31,277 nt of DNA, from NCBI GenBank assembly GCA_002319915.1, contig DCFQ01000110.1:1-31277 (forward strand), given 5' to 3'. This DNA comes from Bacteroidales bacterium UBA1800 (GTDB taxonomy: Bacteria; Bacteroidota; Bacteroidia; Bacteroidales; VadinHA17). Made by a program: the position numbers and the translations under genes. Positions 7,821 to 15,794 of the stretch are shown here, piece by piece. The stretch's first letter is position 1, and the number at the start of each line of letters is the position of its first letter. The notes under the pieces are model-generated. The model made no database searches, was not told the origin of the DNA, and saw nothing but the letters and a program-made list of their open reading frames with translations.

Positions 7821-8939
7821 ATGAGAACGATACTATACCTTATCCGAAAGGAGTTCCTCCAGATCTTCCGGAACAAGTTCATAGGAAGAGCTATTTTCGG
7901 CGTTCCGATAATTCAAATGCTCATCCTTGTACCGGCCGTTACCTTCGAGATGAAAAACATCAGCCTCTGCATAGTCGACAAGGATATGACCCCCGAGTCG
8001 AGGGGGCTGATAAGCAGGCTTGACGGATCCACATTTTTTCATTACCGCTATACAACATTTTCGGAGAGCCAGGCCAGGCAGCTGATGAATGCCAACAAAT
8101 GCACCCTGGTCCTGGAGATCCCCCGGGGCTTCGGGAAGGACACGGGCAACGGTATCCCGGGCAGGATAATGGCTTCAATAAACGCCATCAACTCCTCCAC
8201 AGCCCAGCTTACATGGGCATACCTTAATGGTGTCCTGCGTGATTACAACGCTGATATTATCAGGCAGAATCCCGGTTCCCTTTCGGGACAGCCGGTGCCG
8301 ATTATCCAGGTGACAAACAGGTACTGGTACAATGAGAAGCTTGTTTACAGCCATTACATGGTCCCGGGGATCCTCGGCATCCTGGTCACCGCGATCGGCT
8401 TTATCCTGGCAGGGCTTAACATGGTAAGGGAGAAGGAGATCGGCACCATTGAGCAGATAAACGTCACACCGGTGAGAAAGTACCAGTTCATCATATCAAA
8501 GATGGCTCCTTTCCTCATTATCGGGCTGATCGACCTTGCGCTCGGGATGGTCCTTGGCAAGCTATTCTTCAAAGTGCCCTTTGAGGGAAGCGTCGCGCTA
8601 CTCTTCCTTTGCTCGACAATCTTCCTGATTGCAATACTTGGCTTTGCCCTGTTCATCTCAACATTTGCCGGCACCCAGCAGCAATTCATGTTCATTGCGT
8701 TTTTCTGTATGATAATCTTCATCCTGATGAGCGGTATCTTCACCCCGCTTGAAAGCATGCCTGGCTGGGCGCAGCGGGTCGACCTGGTAAACCCGGTCGC
8801 CTACATCATGCGGATCAACAGGATGGTCATCCTGAAAGGATCAACCATAAGCGACATAAGCAGGGACATCTGGTCGCTGGTTGCAATTGCTGTGTCGTTC
8901 ACATTCTTTGCTGTAAAAAGGTACAGGAAAACAGCTTAG
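7821..8939 (+). CDS. ABC-2 type permease (YbhR-like)
   Basis: This is a 372-residue permease from the ATG at 7821 (MRTILYLIRKEFLQIFRNK), 17 bases after the previous stop. The same frame is open for another 135 codons upstream, but that part overlaps the previous permease gene out of frame and has no permease character, so the internal start is clearly right. Topology matches its neighbour: one N-terminal helix ('PIIQMLILVPAVTF'), a large extracytoplasmic domain, the motif 'MVREKEIGTIEQINVTPVR', then five helices including 'MIIFILMSGIFTPLESMP'. The two permeases are paralogous and probably assemble as a heterodimer. This is the last gene of the operon; the next gene is convergent, 37 bases away. 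Confidence 0.88.
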   Translation: MRTILYLIRKEFLQIFRNKFIGRAIFGVPIIQMLILVPAVTFEMKNISLCIVDKDMTPESRGLISRLDGSTFFHYRYTTFSESQARQLMNANKCTLVLEIPRGFGKDTGNGIPGRIMASINAINSSTAQLTWAYLNGVLRDYNADIIRQNPGSLSGQPVPIIQVTNRYWYNEKLVYSHYMVPGILGILVTAIGFILAGLNMVREKEIGTIEQINVTPVRKYQFIISKMAPFLIIGLIDLALGMVLGKLFFKVPFEGSVALLFLCSTIFLIAILGFALFISTFAGTQQQFMFIAFFCMIIFILMSGIFTPLESMPGWAQRVDLVNPVAYIMRINRMVILKGSTISDISRDIWSLVAIAVSFTFFAVKRYRKTA

Positions 8940-8976
8940 ACAGGGAAGGACCCACGGGGGCCTGGAGTGATCAGCA

Positions 8977-9858
8977 CTAGTTCTTTTCGGGGAGCTTCAT
9001 GGATATCACCGACATCACCGGCCAGTGATCTGAAATATATATTCCGCGCTCCTTCCTGATGAGCGTGCGGTTCTCCATGACACGCATACCGTTCCTGACA
9101 AATATGTAATCGATCCTGCCGCCTTCCGATTTCTCCGAAAAGCCGTTGTAGGTGTATGCCGGGCCAATATGCCGTTTCTCGGAGGAAGCATATGTATCAG
9201 TCATCAGCGGGACGCTTTCAAACGGGCCTGTCAGCAGTGAATACCCCTTGCTAGAATGCAGCATATTGAAATCGCCTGTAACGACAAACGGGAAGCCTGA
9301 TGCAATGCTGTCAACCTTTGAAAGCAGCAGGTGGGAGCTCATGATGCGGGCCGAATCCGAATCGTGTGCAAAATGCGTGTTAAACAGGAACAGGTGGCCG
9401 TGGGTATTCTTCTCCGCCAGCTCGATCCATGTCACGATCCTCGGCAATGATGATCCCCAGGAAACAGAGCCGGGCCGTTCCGGTGTCTCAGAAAGCCAGA
9501 AAGTTTTGCTTCTTACAAGGTCGAACCTTGACTTCAGATAGAAAACGGGGTTCAATTCGCCTTCTCTCGCACCGTCAAGCCTTCCCACTCCGGCTGACCC
9601 GTAGTTCGTCAGCAAAGAATCAAGATACCCGTACTGTTCGTAAAGAACCTCCTGGAGCCCAAACAGATCCGGTTTTTCACTTTTAATAAGATTAAGGATG
9701 ATCGGAGCCCTGCGCTTCCATGGATTCAGGCTGTCACTTTCATTATCATACCTGATATTGAGCGATATCACCCTCACTATGTCCCTGTCTGATTTATTTG
9801 AACAAAAGCTGAATAAAAATGATAATGGGATGTAAAAAAGCAGAAGGTATTTCTTCAT
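8977..9858 (-). CDS. Endonuclease/exonuclease/phosphatase (EEP) family protein, exported
   Basis: This 293-residue protein has a hydrophobic leader (KKYLLLFYIPLSFLFSFC) that ends in a Cys and is followed by SNKSD; it may be a lipoprotein, but the residue before the Cys is an unusual Phe. The mature part has all EEP landmarks: 'VISLNIRYDN' (first Asn), 'LFGLQEVLY' (metal-binding Glu), 'VTGDFNMLHSS' (Asp-Asn), 'GRIDYIFVRNG' and the terminal 'SDHWPVMSV' (catalytic Asp-His). The fold hydrolyses phosphodiesters; substrates include nucleic acids, sphingomyelin and inositol phosphates. The closest Bacteroidota relatives are secreted phosphodiesterases of unknown substrate. It has its own promoter in the divergent region shared with mutL. 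Confidence 0.85.
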   Translation of the reverse strand: MKKYLLLFYIPLSFLFSFCSNKSDRDIVRVISLNIRYDNESDSLNPWKRRAPIILNLIKSEKPDLFGLQEVLYEQYGYLDSLLTNYGSAGVGRLDGAREGELNPVFYLKSRFDLVRSKTFWLSETPERPGSVSWGSSLPRIVTWIELAEKNTHGHLFLFNTHFAHDSDSARIMSSHLLLSKVDSIASGFPFVVTGDFNMLHSSKGYSLLTGPFESVPLMTDTYASSEKRHIGPAYTYNGFSEKSEGGRIDYIFVRNGMRVMENRTLIRKERGIYISDHWPVMSVISMKLPEKN

Positions 9859-9875
9859 TTCCCCGAAATTTTACT

Positions 9876-9908
9876 CAAATATACGAATCCCATGATAATT
9901 CAATCAAA
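9876..9908 (-). promoter_or_regulatory. Promoter of the EEP family gene
   Basis: On the minus strand, TTTG (9905-9908) is followed after 21 bases by TATATTTG (9876-9883), a full match to the Bacteroidota consensus. The leader to the ATG at 9858 would be only about 11 bases. Confidence 0.65.
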
Positions 9909-9944
9909 GAGTTCCAAAAAAGGGTACTTGCGACACCCGGAAGG

Positions 9945-9977
9945 ACCCTGACGCAAATATTTTTATATTTGCAGGGT
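9945..9977 (+). promoter_or_regulatory. mutL upstream hairpin containing a -7 promoter box
   Basis: GCAAATAT (9953-9960) and ATATTTGC (9965-9972) form a perfect 8-base inverted repeat around TTTT. Outside a 3-base bulge, ACCCT (9945-9949) and AGGGT (9973-9977) extend the stem. TATATTTG at 9964-9971 inside the right arm matches TAnnTTTG. No good -33 box lies at the expected distance, so this may be a protein-binding site, a regulated promoter, or both. Confidence 0.45.
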
Positions 9978-10050
9978 AAGCGCGGACATTCGGGAAGGTT
10001 GAAAAAATTGCCCGGAGCGGTCCGGCTTATGAATATTATTGCCTTGAACT

Positions 10051-11847
10051 ATGCCTGACATAATAAAGCTGCTTCCCGATTCTGTTGCAAACCAGATTGC
10101 AGCCGGGGAAGTAATCCAGAGACCTGCATCAGTTGTGAAGGAGCTGATTGAGAATTCAGTTGATGCAGGAGCCGGGGTCATCTCGGTAATAATAAAAGAC
10201 TCGGGGAAAACCCTGATCCAGGTCATTGACGATGGTTCCGGGATGTCTGAAACAGATGCCCGGCTATCATTTGAAAGGCATGCAACCTCCAAGATCACAT
10301 CAGCCCAGGACTTGTTCGCAATAAGGACAAAAGGGTTCAGGGGCGAGGCGCTTGCTTCGATCGCCGCAGTCGCCATGGTGGAGCTTAAAACGAGGAAGAA
10401 GGAGAATGAAGCCGGAACGATGATCATAATAAACGGCTCCAGGGTCGAGGCACAGGAACCCTGTACATGCCCTGTCGGATCAAGCTTTTCCGTCAAGAAC
10501 CTGTTCTTTAACGTGCCGGCACGCAGGAAGTTCCTGAAGTCGGAGAACACCGAAATGAGGCATATCATTACCGAGTTCCAGAAGATCGCGATCGCGCATC
10601 CGGCAATCAGGTTCCAGCTTTACCACAACAACTCGGAGATCTACAACCTGGCAGTGGGCAATACCAGGCAGAGGATCATTGGAATATTCGGCAAGCCTGT
10701 AAATAACGACCTTATTACCCTTGATACACAGACCAATCTCATAAATATCAGTGGGTTTATAGGGAAGCCGGAGAATGCACGGCGCACTTACGGTGAGCAG
10801 TTCTTCTTCGTGAACAATCGGTTCATGAAGCACCCCTACTTCCATAAAGCGGTAACAGAGGCATACCAGAACATACTCCCGCCCGATGCGATCCCATCAT
10901 ACTTCATTTTCATGGAGATTGATCCTGCCTCGATCGACATCAATATTCATCCCACGAAGACCGAGATAAAATTTGAAGATGAACGGTCGATCTGGCAGAT
11001 ACTCATGGCCTCGGTCAGGGAGTCCCTTGGAAGATTCAATATCGTGCCCTCCCTCGATTTCGATAATGAAATGCTCGTCGATATCCCGGTCAGGACCCCT
11101 TCATCGGGAATCCCGGAGCCTCCCGAGATCCGGATCAACAGGCAGTATGATCCGTTTGCGGCAGAAGGCAGCGGAAGGCCCGCCAACGAATTCATCGAGA
11201 ACTTTGAAAAAGAGAATACCCTCAACTGGGACAAGTTGTATGCCGGGTTGGAAAGCGATCCCCGGGAACCGGTAAGGCAGGATTCTCAAAGAAAATTCAT
11301 TCAGGTCAAAAACAAATACATTGTTTGCCCTGTTAAATCTGGGCTGATGGTAATTGATCAGAAAAGGGCGCATGAGAGGGTGCTGTTCGAGAAATTCCTT
11401 GAGAATATGGGTAAAAATCAGAGCTCCAGCCAGACAGAGATGTTCCCCGTCACTATTGAGATCAATCCGGCCGATATTCCCGTGCTCATGGAAATTGAAA
11501 AGGACCTGCTGATAATGGGATTCAGGATAATCCATTCGGGAAGCAGCCGGATATCAGTGACGGGGGTACCGTCCGACTGCAGCGCCCAGGATCCGGCCGA
11601 GCTGCTGGAGATTCTGCTCGAGGATTATAAGAATTCACAGGGCGATCCTTCGGCAGGCGTCAGGGAAAAAGTTGCCGCTGCCGCAGCATGCGCAGCTGCC
11701 ATCCCATACGGGAAGGTTTTGGCAAAAAATGAAATGGAGGATCTTTTTGACACCCTTTTCGCCTGCAATGCGCCCAATTATTCCCCGAGGGGAAAGCCGG
11801 TAGTCAGCATAATTACGCTTGAAGAAATTGACAAAAGATTCCGATAG
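10051..11847 (+). CDS. mutL: DNA mismatch repair protein MutL
   Basis: This is a 598-residue MutL. The GHKL ATPase domain is intact: 'DSVANQIAAGEVIQRPASVV', 'ELIENSVDAGA' (catalytic Glu and Mg-binding Asn), 'DDGSGM', 'RHATSKI', and 'GFRGEALASIAAV' all lie within residues 8-112. A transducer domain ends near residue 330. A variable linker follows, then the C-terminal dimerisation/endonuclease domain from about residue 420. The metal-binding motif is 'DQKRAHERVLFE' (436-447) rather than DQHA..E....E, and the final CPHGRP-type zinc motif reads 'SPRGKP'. In mismatch repair it would act with MutS. The start at 10051 (MPDIIKLLPD) is the family's usual one. Downstream rhomboid genes have a separate promoter. 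Confidence 0.97.
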   Translation: MPDIIKLLPDSVANQIAAGEVIQRPASVVKELIENSVDAGAGVISVIIKDSGKTLIQVIDDGSGMSETDARLSFERHATSKITSAQDLFAIRTKGFRGEALASIAAVAMVELKTRKKENEAGTMIIINGSRVEAQEPCTCPVGSSFSVKNLFFNVPARRKFLKSENTEMRHIITEFQKIAIAHPAIRFQLYHNNSEIYNLAVGNTRQRIIGIFGKPVNNDLITLDTQTNLINISGFIGKPENARRTYGEQFFFVNNRFMKHPYFHKAVTEAYQNILPPDAIPSYFIFMEIDPASIDINIHPTKTEIKFEDERSIWQILMASVRESLGRFNIVPSLDFDNEMLVDIPVRTPSSGIPEPPEIRINRQYDPFAAEGSGRPANEFIENFEKENTLNWDKLYAGLESDPREPVRQDSQRKFIQVKNKYIVCPVKSGLMVIDQKRAHERVLFEKFLENMGKNQSSSQTEMFPVTIEINPADIPVLMEIEKDLLIMGFRIIHSGSSRISVTGVPSDCSAQDPAELLEILLEDYKNSQGDPSAGVREKVAAAAACAAAIPYGKVLAKNEMEDLFDTLFACNAPNYSPRGKPVVSIITLEEIDKRFR

Positions 11848-11858
11848 TATTATATTTG
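11827..11858 (+). promoter_or_regulatory. Promoter of the rhomboid gene pair
   Basis: ATTG (11827-11830), inside the last mutL codons, is followed after 20 bases by TATATTTG (11851-11858), a full -7 match starting 4 bases after the mutL stop. The ATG at 11884 lies 25 bases downstream. Confidence 0.6.
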
Positions 11859-11883
11859 ACGCTCGAAAACAAAAGACTGACTG

Positions 11884-12627
11884 ATGAACGGATACGGCCG
11901 AAGCTTCTTTTCACTACCCCCGGTAGTTAAGAATATTATCCTGATAAACGTGATAATGCTGCTTGCAACATGGGCAGTAAAGAGCGTTTTCGGTATTGAC
12001 CTGACAGAGCATCTCGGCCTCTACTTCCCGAAATCAGACCACTTTGAGCCCTACCAGATCCTTACCCACATGTTCATGCATGGAGGATTCTTCCATCTTT
12101 TATTTAACATGTACGCACTTTTTCTTTTTGGCGGCATCCTCGAAAATGTCTGGGGAGGAAAAAGATTCTTTATCTATTATATGGTTTGCGGGCTTGGTGC
12201 AGCCCTTGTCCACGAGTCGGTCATATATTGGCAGTACCATAAGCTCATGAGTGTGATCGCTCCCGATCAGCTCCAGCTGGTGCTGAACGATGGACAGGCC
12301 TACCTGAATGAAGGCAAGGTTTTCGCTAATGAAACGATGAAGAATTTGCAGATGCTGCTCAATGTCCCGACAGTAGGCGCTTCCGGTGCGATTTTCGGCG
12401 TTCTGCTTGCTTTCGGGGTGCTGTTCCCCAATACCCAGCTCATGCTCCTCTTCCCTCCCATTCCCATCAAGGCGAAGTACTTTGTATTCGGGTACGGGGC
12501 AATTGAGCTTTATCTTGCAATTACCCAGCCGGGCAGCAATATCGCGCATGCCGCCCACCTCGGAGGCATGCTCTTCGGCTACATACTGATAAGATACTGG
12601 CGCAAAACCACCAAAACACTTTACTGA
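11884..12627 (+). CDS. Rhomboid family intramembrane serine protease (first of pair)
   Basis: The 247-residue multi-helix membrane protein has the rhomboid landmarks: 'MFMHGGFFHLLFNMYALFLFGG' region (about 60-81, the HxxxN element), the serine motif 'VGASGAIFG' (about 163-171, nucleophile Ser) and the catalytic histidine helix 'HAAHLGGMLFG' (about 222-232). Rhomboids cleave transmembrane segments within the membrane; bacterial substrates are mostly unknown. Between the second and third helices there is a long extra-membrane insertion (about residues 115-155) that includes 'LNDGQAYLNEGKVFANET'. The stop and the next ATG overlap in TGATG, so the two rhomboids are translationally coupled. Confidence 0.92.
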   Translation: MNGYGRSFFSLPPVVKNIILINVIMLLATWAVKSVFGIDLTEHLGLYFPKSDHFEPYQILTHMFMHGGFFHLLFNMYALFLFGGILENVWGGKRFFIYYMVCGLGAALVHESVIYWQYHKLMSVIAPDQLQLVLNDGQAYLNEGKVFANETMKNLQMLLNVPTVGASGAIFGVLLAFGVLFPNTQLMLLFPPIPIKAKYFVFGYGAIELYLAITQPGSNIAHAAHLGGMLFGYILIRYWRKTTKTLY

Positions 12628-13514
12628 TGAGTATCTGGGACGACTTAAAAAACAGCTTCAGGAAAGGGAACAGCCTTATCAGGCTGATCTACATCAATGT
12701 TGCTGTTTTTTTATTCCTGGCAGTCATTTCCGCAGCCGGATTCCTCCTGAAGAACCAGGTCCTGCCTGTCAGGATCCTCGATCAGCTTGCCGTTCCGGCT
12801 TCGCTTAAACTCCTCATCATCAGGCCCTGGACGCTCATTACATATATGTTCACCCACAAGGAGTTCCTGCATATATTGTTCAACATGCTATGGCTCTACT
12901 GGTTCGGGATAATTTTCCTGGAATACCTCGATCAGAAAAAGCTTGTTGCTGTTTATCTCCTGGGTGGCCTGTCGGGGGCTCTAGTTTACATTGTCTCATT
13001 CAATGTCTTTCCAGCATTCCAGGGATTTGTTCCAGACTCGATGGCGATCGGGGCATCGGCCTCGGTGATGGCTATCGTAATCGCGATTGCGGCCTATGTC
13101 CCCGATTATACAGTGACCCTATTCCTGCTCGGAAGAGTAAAGATCAAATACCTGGCGCTCGCGATATTTGTGTTCACTTCCGTGATGGACTTTTCGGTCA
13201 ACTCGGGGGGGAAGCTGGCTCATATCGGGGGTGCCGTCTTCGGTTATCTTTATACACTTAATCTTCGCAAAGGAAGGGACATGGGAAAAGGGATAAACAG
13301 GATATTTGATTTCCTGGCTACAATATTTAAGCGCAGGAAGAAAATGAAGGTGACCTATAAGAAACCCGCTGACGAATATGAATACAATAAGGTCAGGGTC
13401 GAACACCAGGAGCTTATAAACAAAATCCTCGATAAAATCTCGAAGGGTGGTTACGACAGCCTGACCAAAGAAGAGAAGGATATCCTTTTCAGGGAAAGTC
13501 AAAAGAAAAACTGA
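12627..13514 (+). CDS. Rhomboid family protease with C-terminal cytoplasmic tail (second of pair)
   Basis: This 295-residue protein is paralogous to its upstream neighbour. The landmarks are 'MFTHKEFLHILFNMLWLYWFG' (about 72-92), 'IGASASVMAI' with the candidate Ser (GxSx, with Ala replacing the usual Gly after Ser) and 'LAHIGGAVFGYLY' with the candidate catalytic His. After the last helix (about residue 210) comes an 85-residue charged tail ending in 'INKILDKISKGGYDSLTKEE'. That motif recurs at the end of many Bacteroidota rhomboids and probably forms a small helical hairpin. Both catalytic residues are present, so it is likely active. It overlaps the first rhomboid gene by one base. The partner and substrate are unknown. 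Confidence 0.9.
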   Translation: MSIWDDLKNSFRKGNSLIRLIYINVAVFLFLAVISAAGFLLKNQVLPVRILDQLAVPASLKLLIIRPWTLITYMFTHKEFLHILFNMLWLYWFGIIFLEYLDQKKLVAVYLLGGLSGALVYIVSFNVFPAFQGFVPDSMAIGASASVMAIVIAIAAYVPDYTVTLFLLGRVKIKYLALAIFVFTSVMDFSVNSGGKLAHIGGAVFGYLYTLNLRKGRDMGKGINRIFDFLATIFKRRKKMKVTYKKPADEYEYNKVRVEHQELINKILDKISKGGYDSLTKEEKDILFRESQKKN

Positions 13515-13626
13515 TCCCAGGCATGCACGGTTTCACATTCTCTTTTCCCTGTCTGGTCAAAAAATCCTTATGTATTGCCTTTTTCCGGAGCAGATGGGGT
13601 ATTTTTAGGCGATTAACTAAATTATT

Positions 13627-14712
13627 TTGAAGAAGCTGCTTTACAGGATATTTCTTGCTGCAAACATCATTTTTGCACTTTCACTGGTCATTTCATACCT
13701 GGCATTGAGCATTAATCCCGCCAGGTTTGCATTGCCTGCCCTGTTCGGTCTTGCCTATCCATACCTCCTTGCAGTAAATATCGTTTTCATCCTGGTCTGG
13801 GTGGTGCTTTTAAGATTTGAGGCCCTGATTTCTTTGATTGTAATTGCATCCGGGTTCTCCAGTCTTTCAAATTATGTAAGGCTTTCAAGGCCCTCCGGGG
13901 ATAAGACCGGCACCTTCAGCCTTCTCAGCTATAATGTAAGACTATTCAACAGTTTTGAAGGCAGGAACGCCGTCAATTCTGAAAAACGGATACTTGATTT
14001 TCTTAAATCAAGGCAGCCTGATGTTATATGCCTGCAGGAAGTATATATTACCGGTGATCCATCTTCCCGGGAGCAGGCTATCAGGTCGGCAATCGGACAA
14101 AAGTACCAGTCGCACATCAAATTCATATCTGCCGGAAAGAACAGGTATTACGGGATAGCTACCCTCAGCCGGTTTCCAATCGTTGCAAAAGGGGATGTCG
14201 TGCATCCGGGATCATCAAGCCTGTCAATCTGGACAGATGTAATTATAAAAAATGACACTGTCAGGATCCTCAACAATCACCTCCAATCATTCAGGCTTCA
14301 CAGGATGGAAAGATCTTTCATCAATGAGATGACTAACTCCCCGGATGACAAAGAGGCCTTCAGGGAGATCAGGACGATATCGTCAAGCCTGAAGCAGGGA
14401 TTCATCCGGCGTGCGGTCCAGGCGCAGAATGTAAAGGCAGCGGTGTCGCATTCACCATACATGGTGATTGTTGCCGGAGATTTCAACGACACTCCCGTTT
14501 CATATTCATACCATAAAATAAGGAAAGGGCTCAACGACGCCTTTGTGACATCGGGATATGGCGCCGGATTTACATACAAAGGGAACTACCCCCCGAACAG
14601 GATTGATTACATTCTTTACGGGGACGGTCTTTATTGCAAGCGGTTTGACATTGTAAAAGCCAGGTATTCTGATCACTATCCGATTATGGCTTTCTTTTCG
14701 ATGAAGAATTAG
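13627..14712 (+). CDS. Membrane-anchored endonuclease/exonuclease/phosphatase family protein
   Basis: The 361-residue protein begins with two to three membrane helices within the first 80 residues (for example 'LAANIIFALSLVISYLALS' and 'AVNIVFILVWVVLL'). An EEP domain follows from about residue 97: 'LLSYNVRLFN', 'VICLQEVYI' (metal-binding Glu), 'VIVAGDFNDTP', 'NRIDYILYG' and 'YSDHYPIMAFF' (catalytic Asp-His). The start is TTG at 13627; no ATG gives the conserved KKLLYRIF leader, so the rare start is preferred. The catalytic domain should face the periplasm. It differs from the window's other EEP protein in having a helical anchor rather than a lipoprotein-like leader. Its stop overlaps the convergent dehydratase stop by 4 bases. 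Confidence 0.85.
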   Translation: MKKLLYRIFLAANIIFALSLVISYLALSINPARFALPALFGLAYPYLLAVNIVFILVWVVLLRFEALISLIVIASGFSSLSNYVRLSRPSGDKTGTFSLLSYNVRLFNSFEGRNAVNSEKRILDFLKSRQPDVICLQEVYITGDPSSREQAIRSAIGQKYQSHIKFISAGKNRYYGIATLSRFPIVAKGDVVHPGSSSLSIWTDVIIKNDTVRILNNHLQSFRLHRMERSFINEMTNSPDDKEAFREIRTISSSLKQGFIRRAVQAQNVKAAVSHSPYMVIVAGDFNDTPVSYSYHKIRKGLNDAFVTSGYGAGFTYKGNYPPNRIDYILYGDGLYCKRFDIVKARYSDHYPIMAFFSMKN

Positions 14713-15653
14713 AAGGGCAGTTTCCCAAGGTCGACATTCCCCCCGGAAATAATAAGGCCGGCCTTCTTTCCACTGAAATATTCCCTGTTCCCGGATATAA
14801 TTGCCAGGACAGTCGCAGATGATGGCTCGATTATGATCTTCATCCTTTCCCAGACCAGTCTCATACAGCTAATGATGGATTCCTCCGTTGCCGTCAGGAT
14901 ATCATCTGCATTTTTCTTTATTATTGAAAAAGTAAGTTCGCTCAGGGAGGTGAGAAGGCCGTCGGCAACTGTCAGTGGATTGACAGAGGGAGTCAGGATT
15001 CCTGATTTGAAAGATTTCCACGCGTCGTTCGCATTCACCGGCTCGGCGCCTATTACCCTTATGGCCTTGCTGATGCCCTTTGCACAGGTCGAAGTTCCGC
15101 TCAGCAGTCCGCCGCCTCCGACTGGCGCAATTACAAAATCCAGGGCTTCCGTTTCCTCAAGAAGTTCGAATGCCGCGGTCCCCTGGCCGCATATCACATT
15201 GAAATTATCATACGGATGGATCAGGGTGGCCCCTTCCCTTTCCATGATCGACCTGCACGTCTCCTCCCGAGCGCTCAGCGTGGGTTTGCAGAAGGTTATT
15301 TCTGCGCCGTACCCTGCAACTGCCTCTTTTTTGACCGCCGGTGCGTTTTCGGGCATGACTATGAAGGCTTTTATCCCGTTCATCCTGGCGGCAAGTGCAA
15401 GTGCCGCTGCATGATTGCCTGAGGAGTGTGTAACCACCCCGCGCTTCTTATGCACTTCATCCAGCTGAAGCACGGCATTGGTCGCACCCCTGAACTTGAA
15501 CGCCCCTACCTTCTGGAAATTTTCACATTTGAAATACAGCTCGCACCCGAACAGCTCATTGAGGAGCCTCGAGGTCATCACAGGCGTCCTGTGGATGAAA
15601 GGCCTGATCCTTTGATGGGCAGCCTGGATATCGGAGAAAGCCGGGAGCTGCAT
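14709..15653 (-). CDS. PLP-dependent threonine/serine dehydratase-like enzyme (or serine racemase)
   Basis: This 314-residue fold-type II PLP enzyme has the cofactor lysine at residue 53 in 'KVGAFKFRGATNAV'. It also has the 'SSGNHAAALALAARMNG' segment (about 79-95) and the glycine-rich phosphate-binding loop 'GGGGLLSG' (about 178-185). It ends at the catalytic domain with no regulatory ACT domain, unlike biosynthetic IlvA. That suits catabolic threonine dehydratase, serine racemase or 3-hydroxyaspartate ammonia-lyase, which sequence alone does not separate. The gene lies downstream of hppA on the same strand, but a CACAGAG hairpin between them suggests separate transcripts. It converges on, and overlaps by 4 bases, the membrane-anchored EEP gene. 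Confidence 0.87.
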   Translation of the reverse strand: MQLPAFSDIQAAHQRIRPFIHRTPVMTSRLLNELFGCELYFKCENFQKVGAFKFRGATNAVLQLDEVHKKRGVVTHSSGNHAAALALAARMNGIKAFIVMPENAPAVKKEAVAGYGAEITFCKPTLSAREETCRSIMEREGATLIHPYDNFNVICGQGTAAFELLEETEALDFVIAPVGGGGLLSGTSTCAKGISKAIRVIGAEPVNANDAWKSFKSGILTPSVNPLTVADGLLTSLSELTFSIIKKNADDILTATEESIISCMRLVWERMKIIIEPSSATVLAIISGNREYFSGKKAGLIISGGNVDLGKLPF

Positions 15654-15697
15654 GGTAAAGTATTTTGCTGAAGGGAAACTAAGGAACTTGAACTGAG

Positions 15698-15781
15698 GGA
15701 CACAGAGAAGTCACAGAGTAACACAGAGTTAATTTATGCAAACTCTGTGAACATCTGTGTCTCCTCCGTGATCTCTGTGGA
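15698..15781 (-). repeat. CACAGAG/CTCTGTG hairpin repeat, copy 1
   Basis: A long imperfect inverted repeat is built from CACAGAG units on the left and CTCTGTG units on the right. The perfect core is CACAGAGTT (15722-15730) and AACTCTGTG (15741-15749) around a 10-base AT-rich loop. It lies 13 bases after the hppA stop codon in the direction of hppA transcription. The same family appears at 18231-18300 and 22791-22862. Confidence 0.8.
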
Positions 15782-15794
15782 ACTATATCTTCTT

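Noticed and set aside
9953..9972. Hairpin upstream of mutL considered as a transcription terminator
   Set aside because: It lies between divergent genes, so no transcript needs to end there, and no T-run follows the stem on either strand.
8977..14712. mutL, rhomboids and EEP proteins read as a defence island
   Set aside because: All four protein types are common single-function chromosomal genes, each cluster has its own promoter, and no nuclease/helicase/toxin architecture or mobile marker is present.
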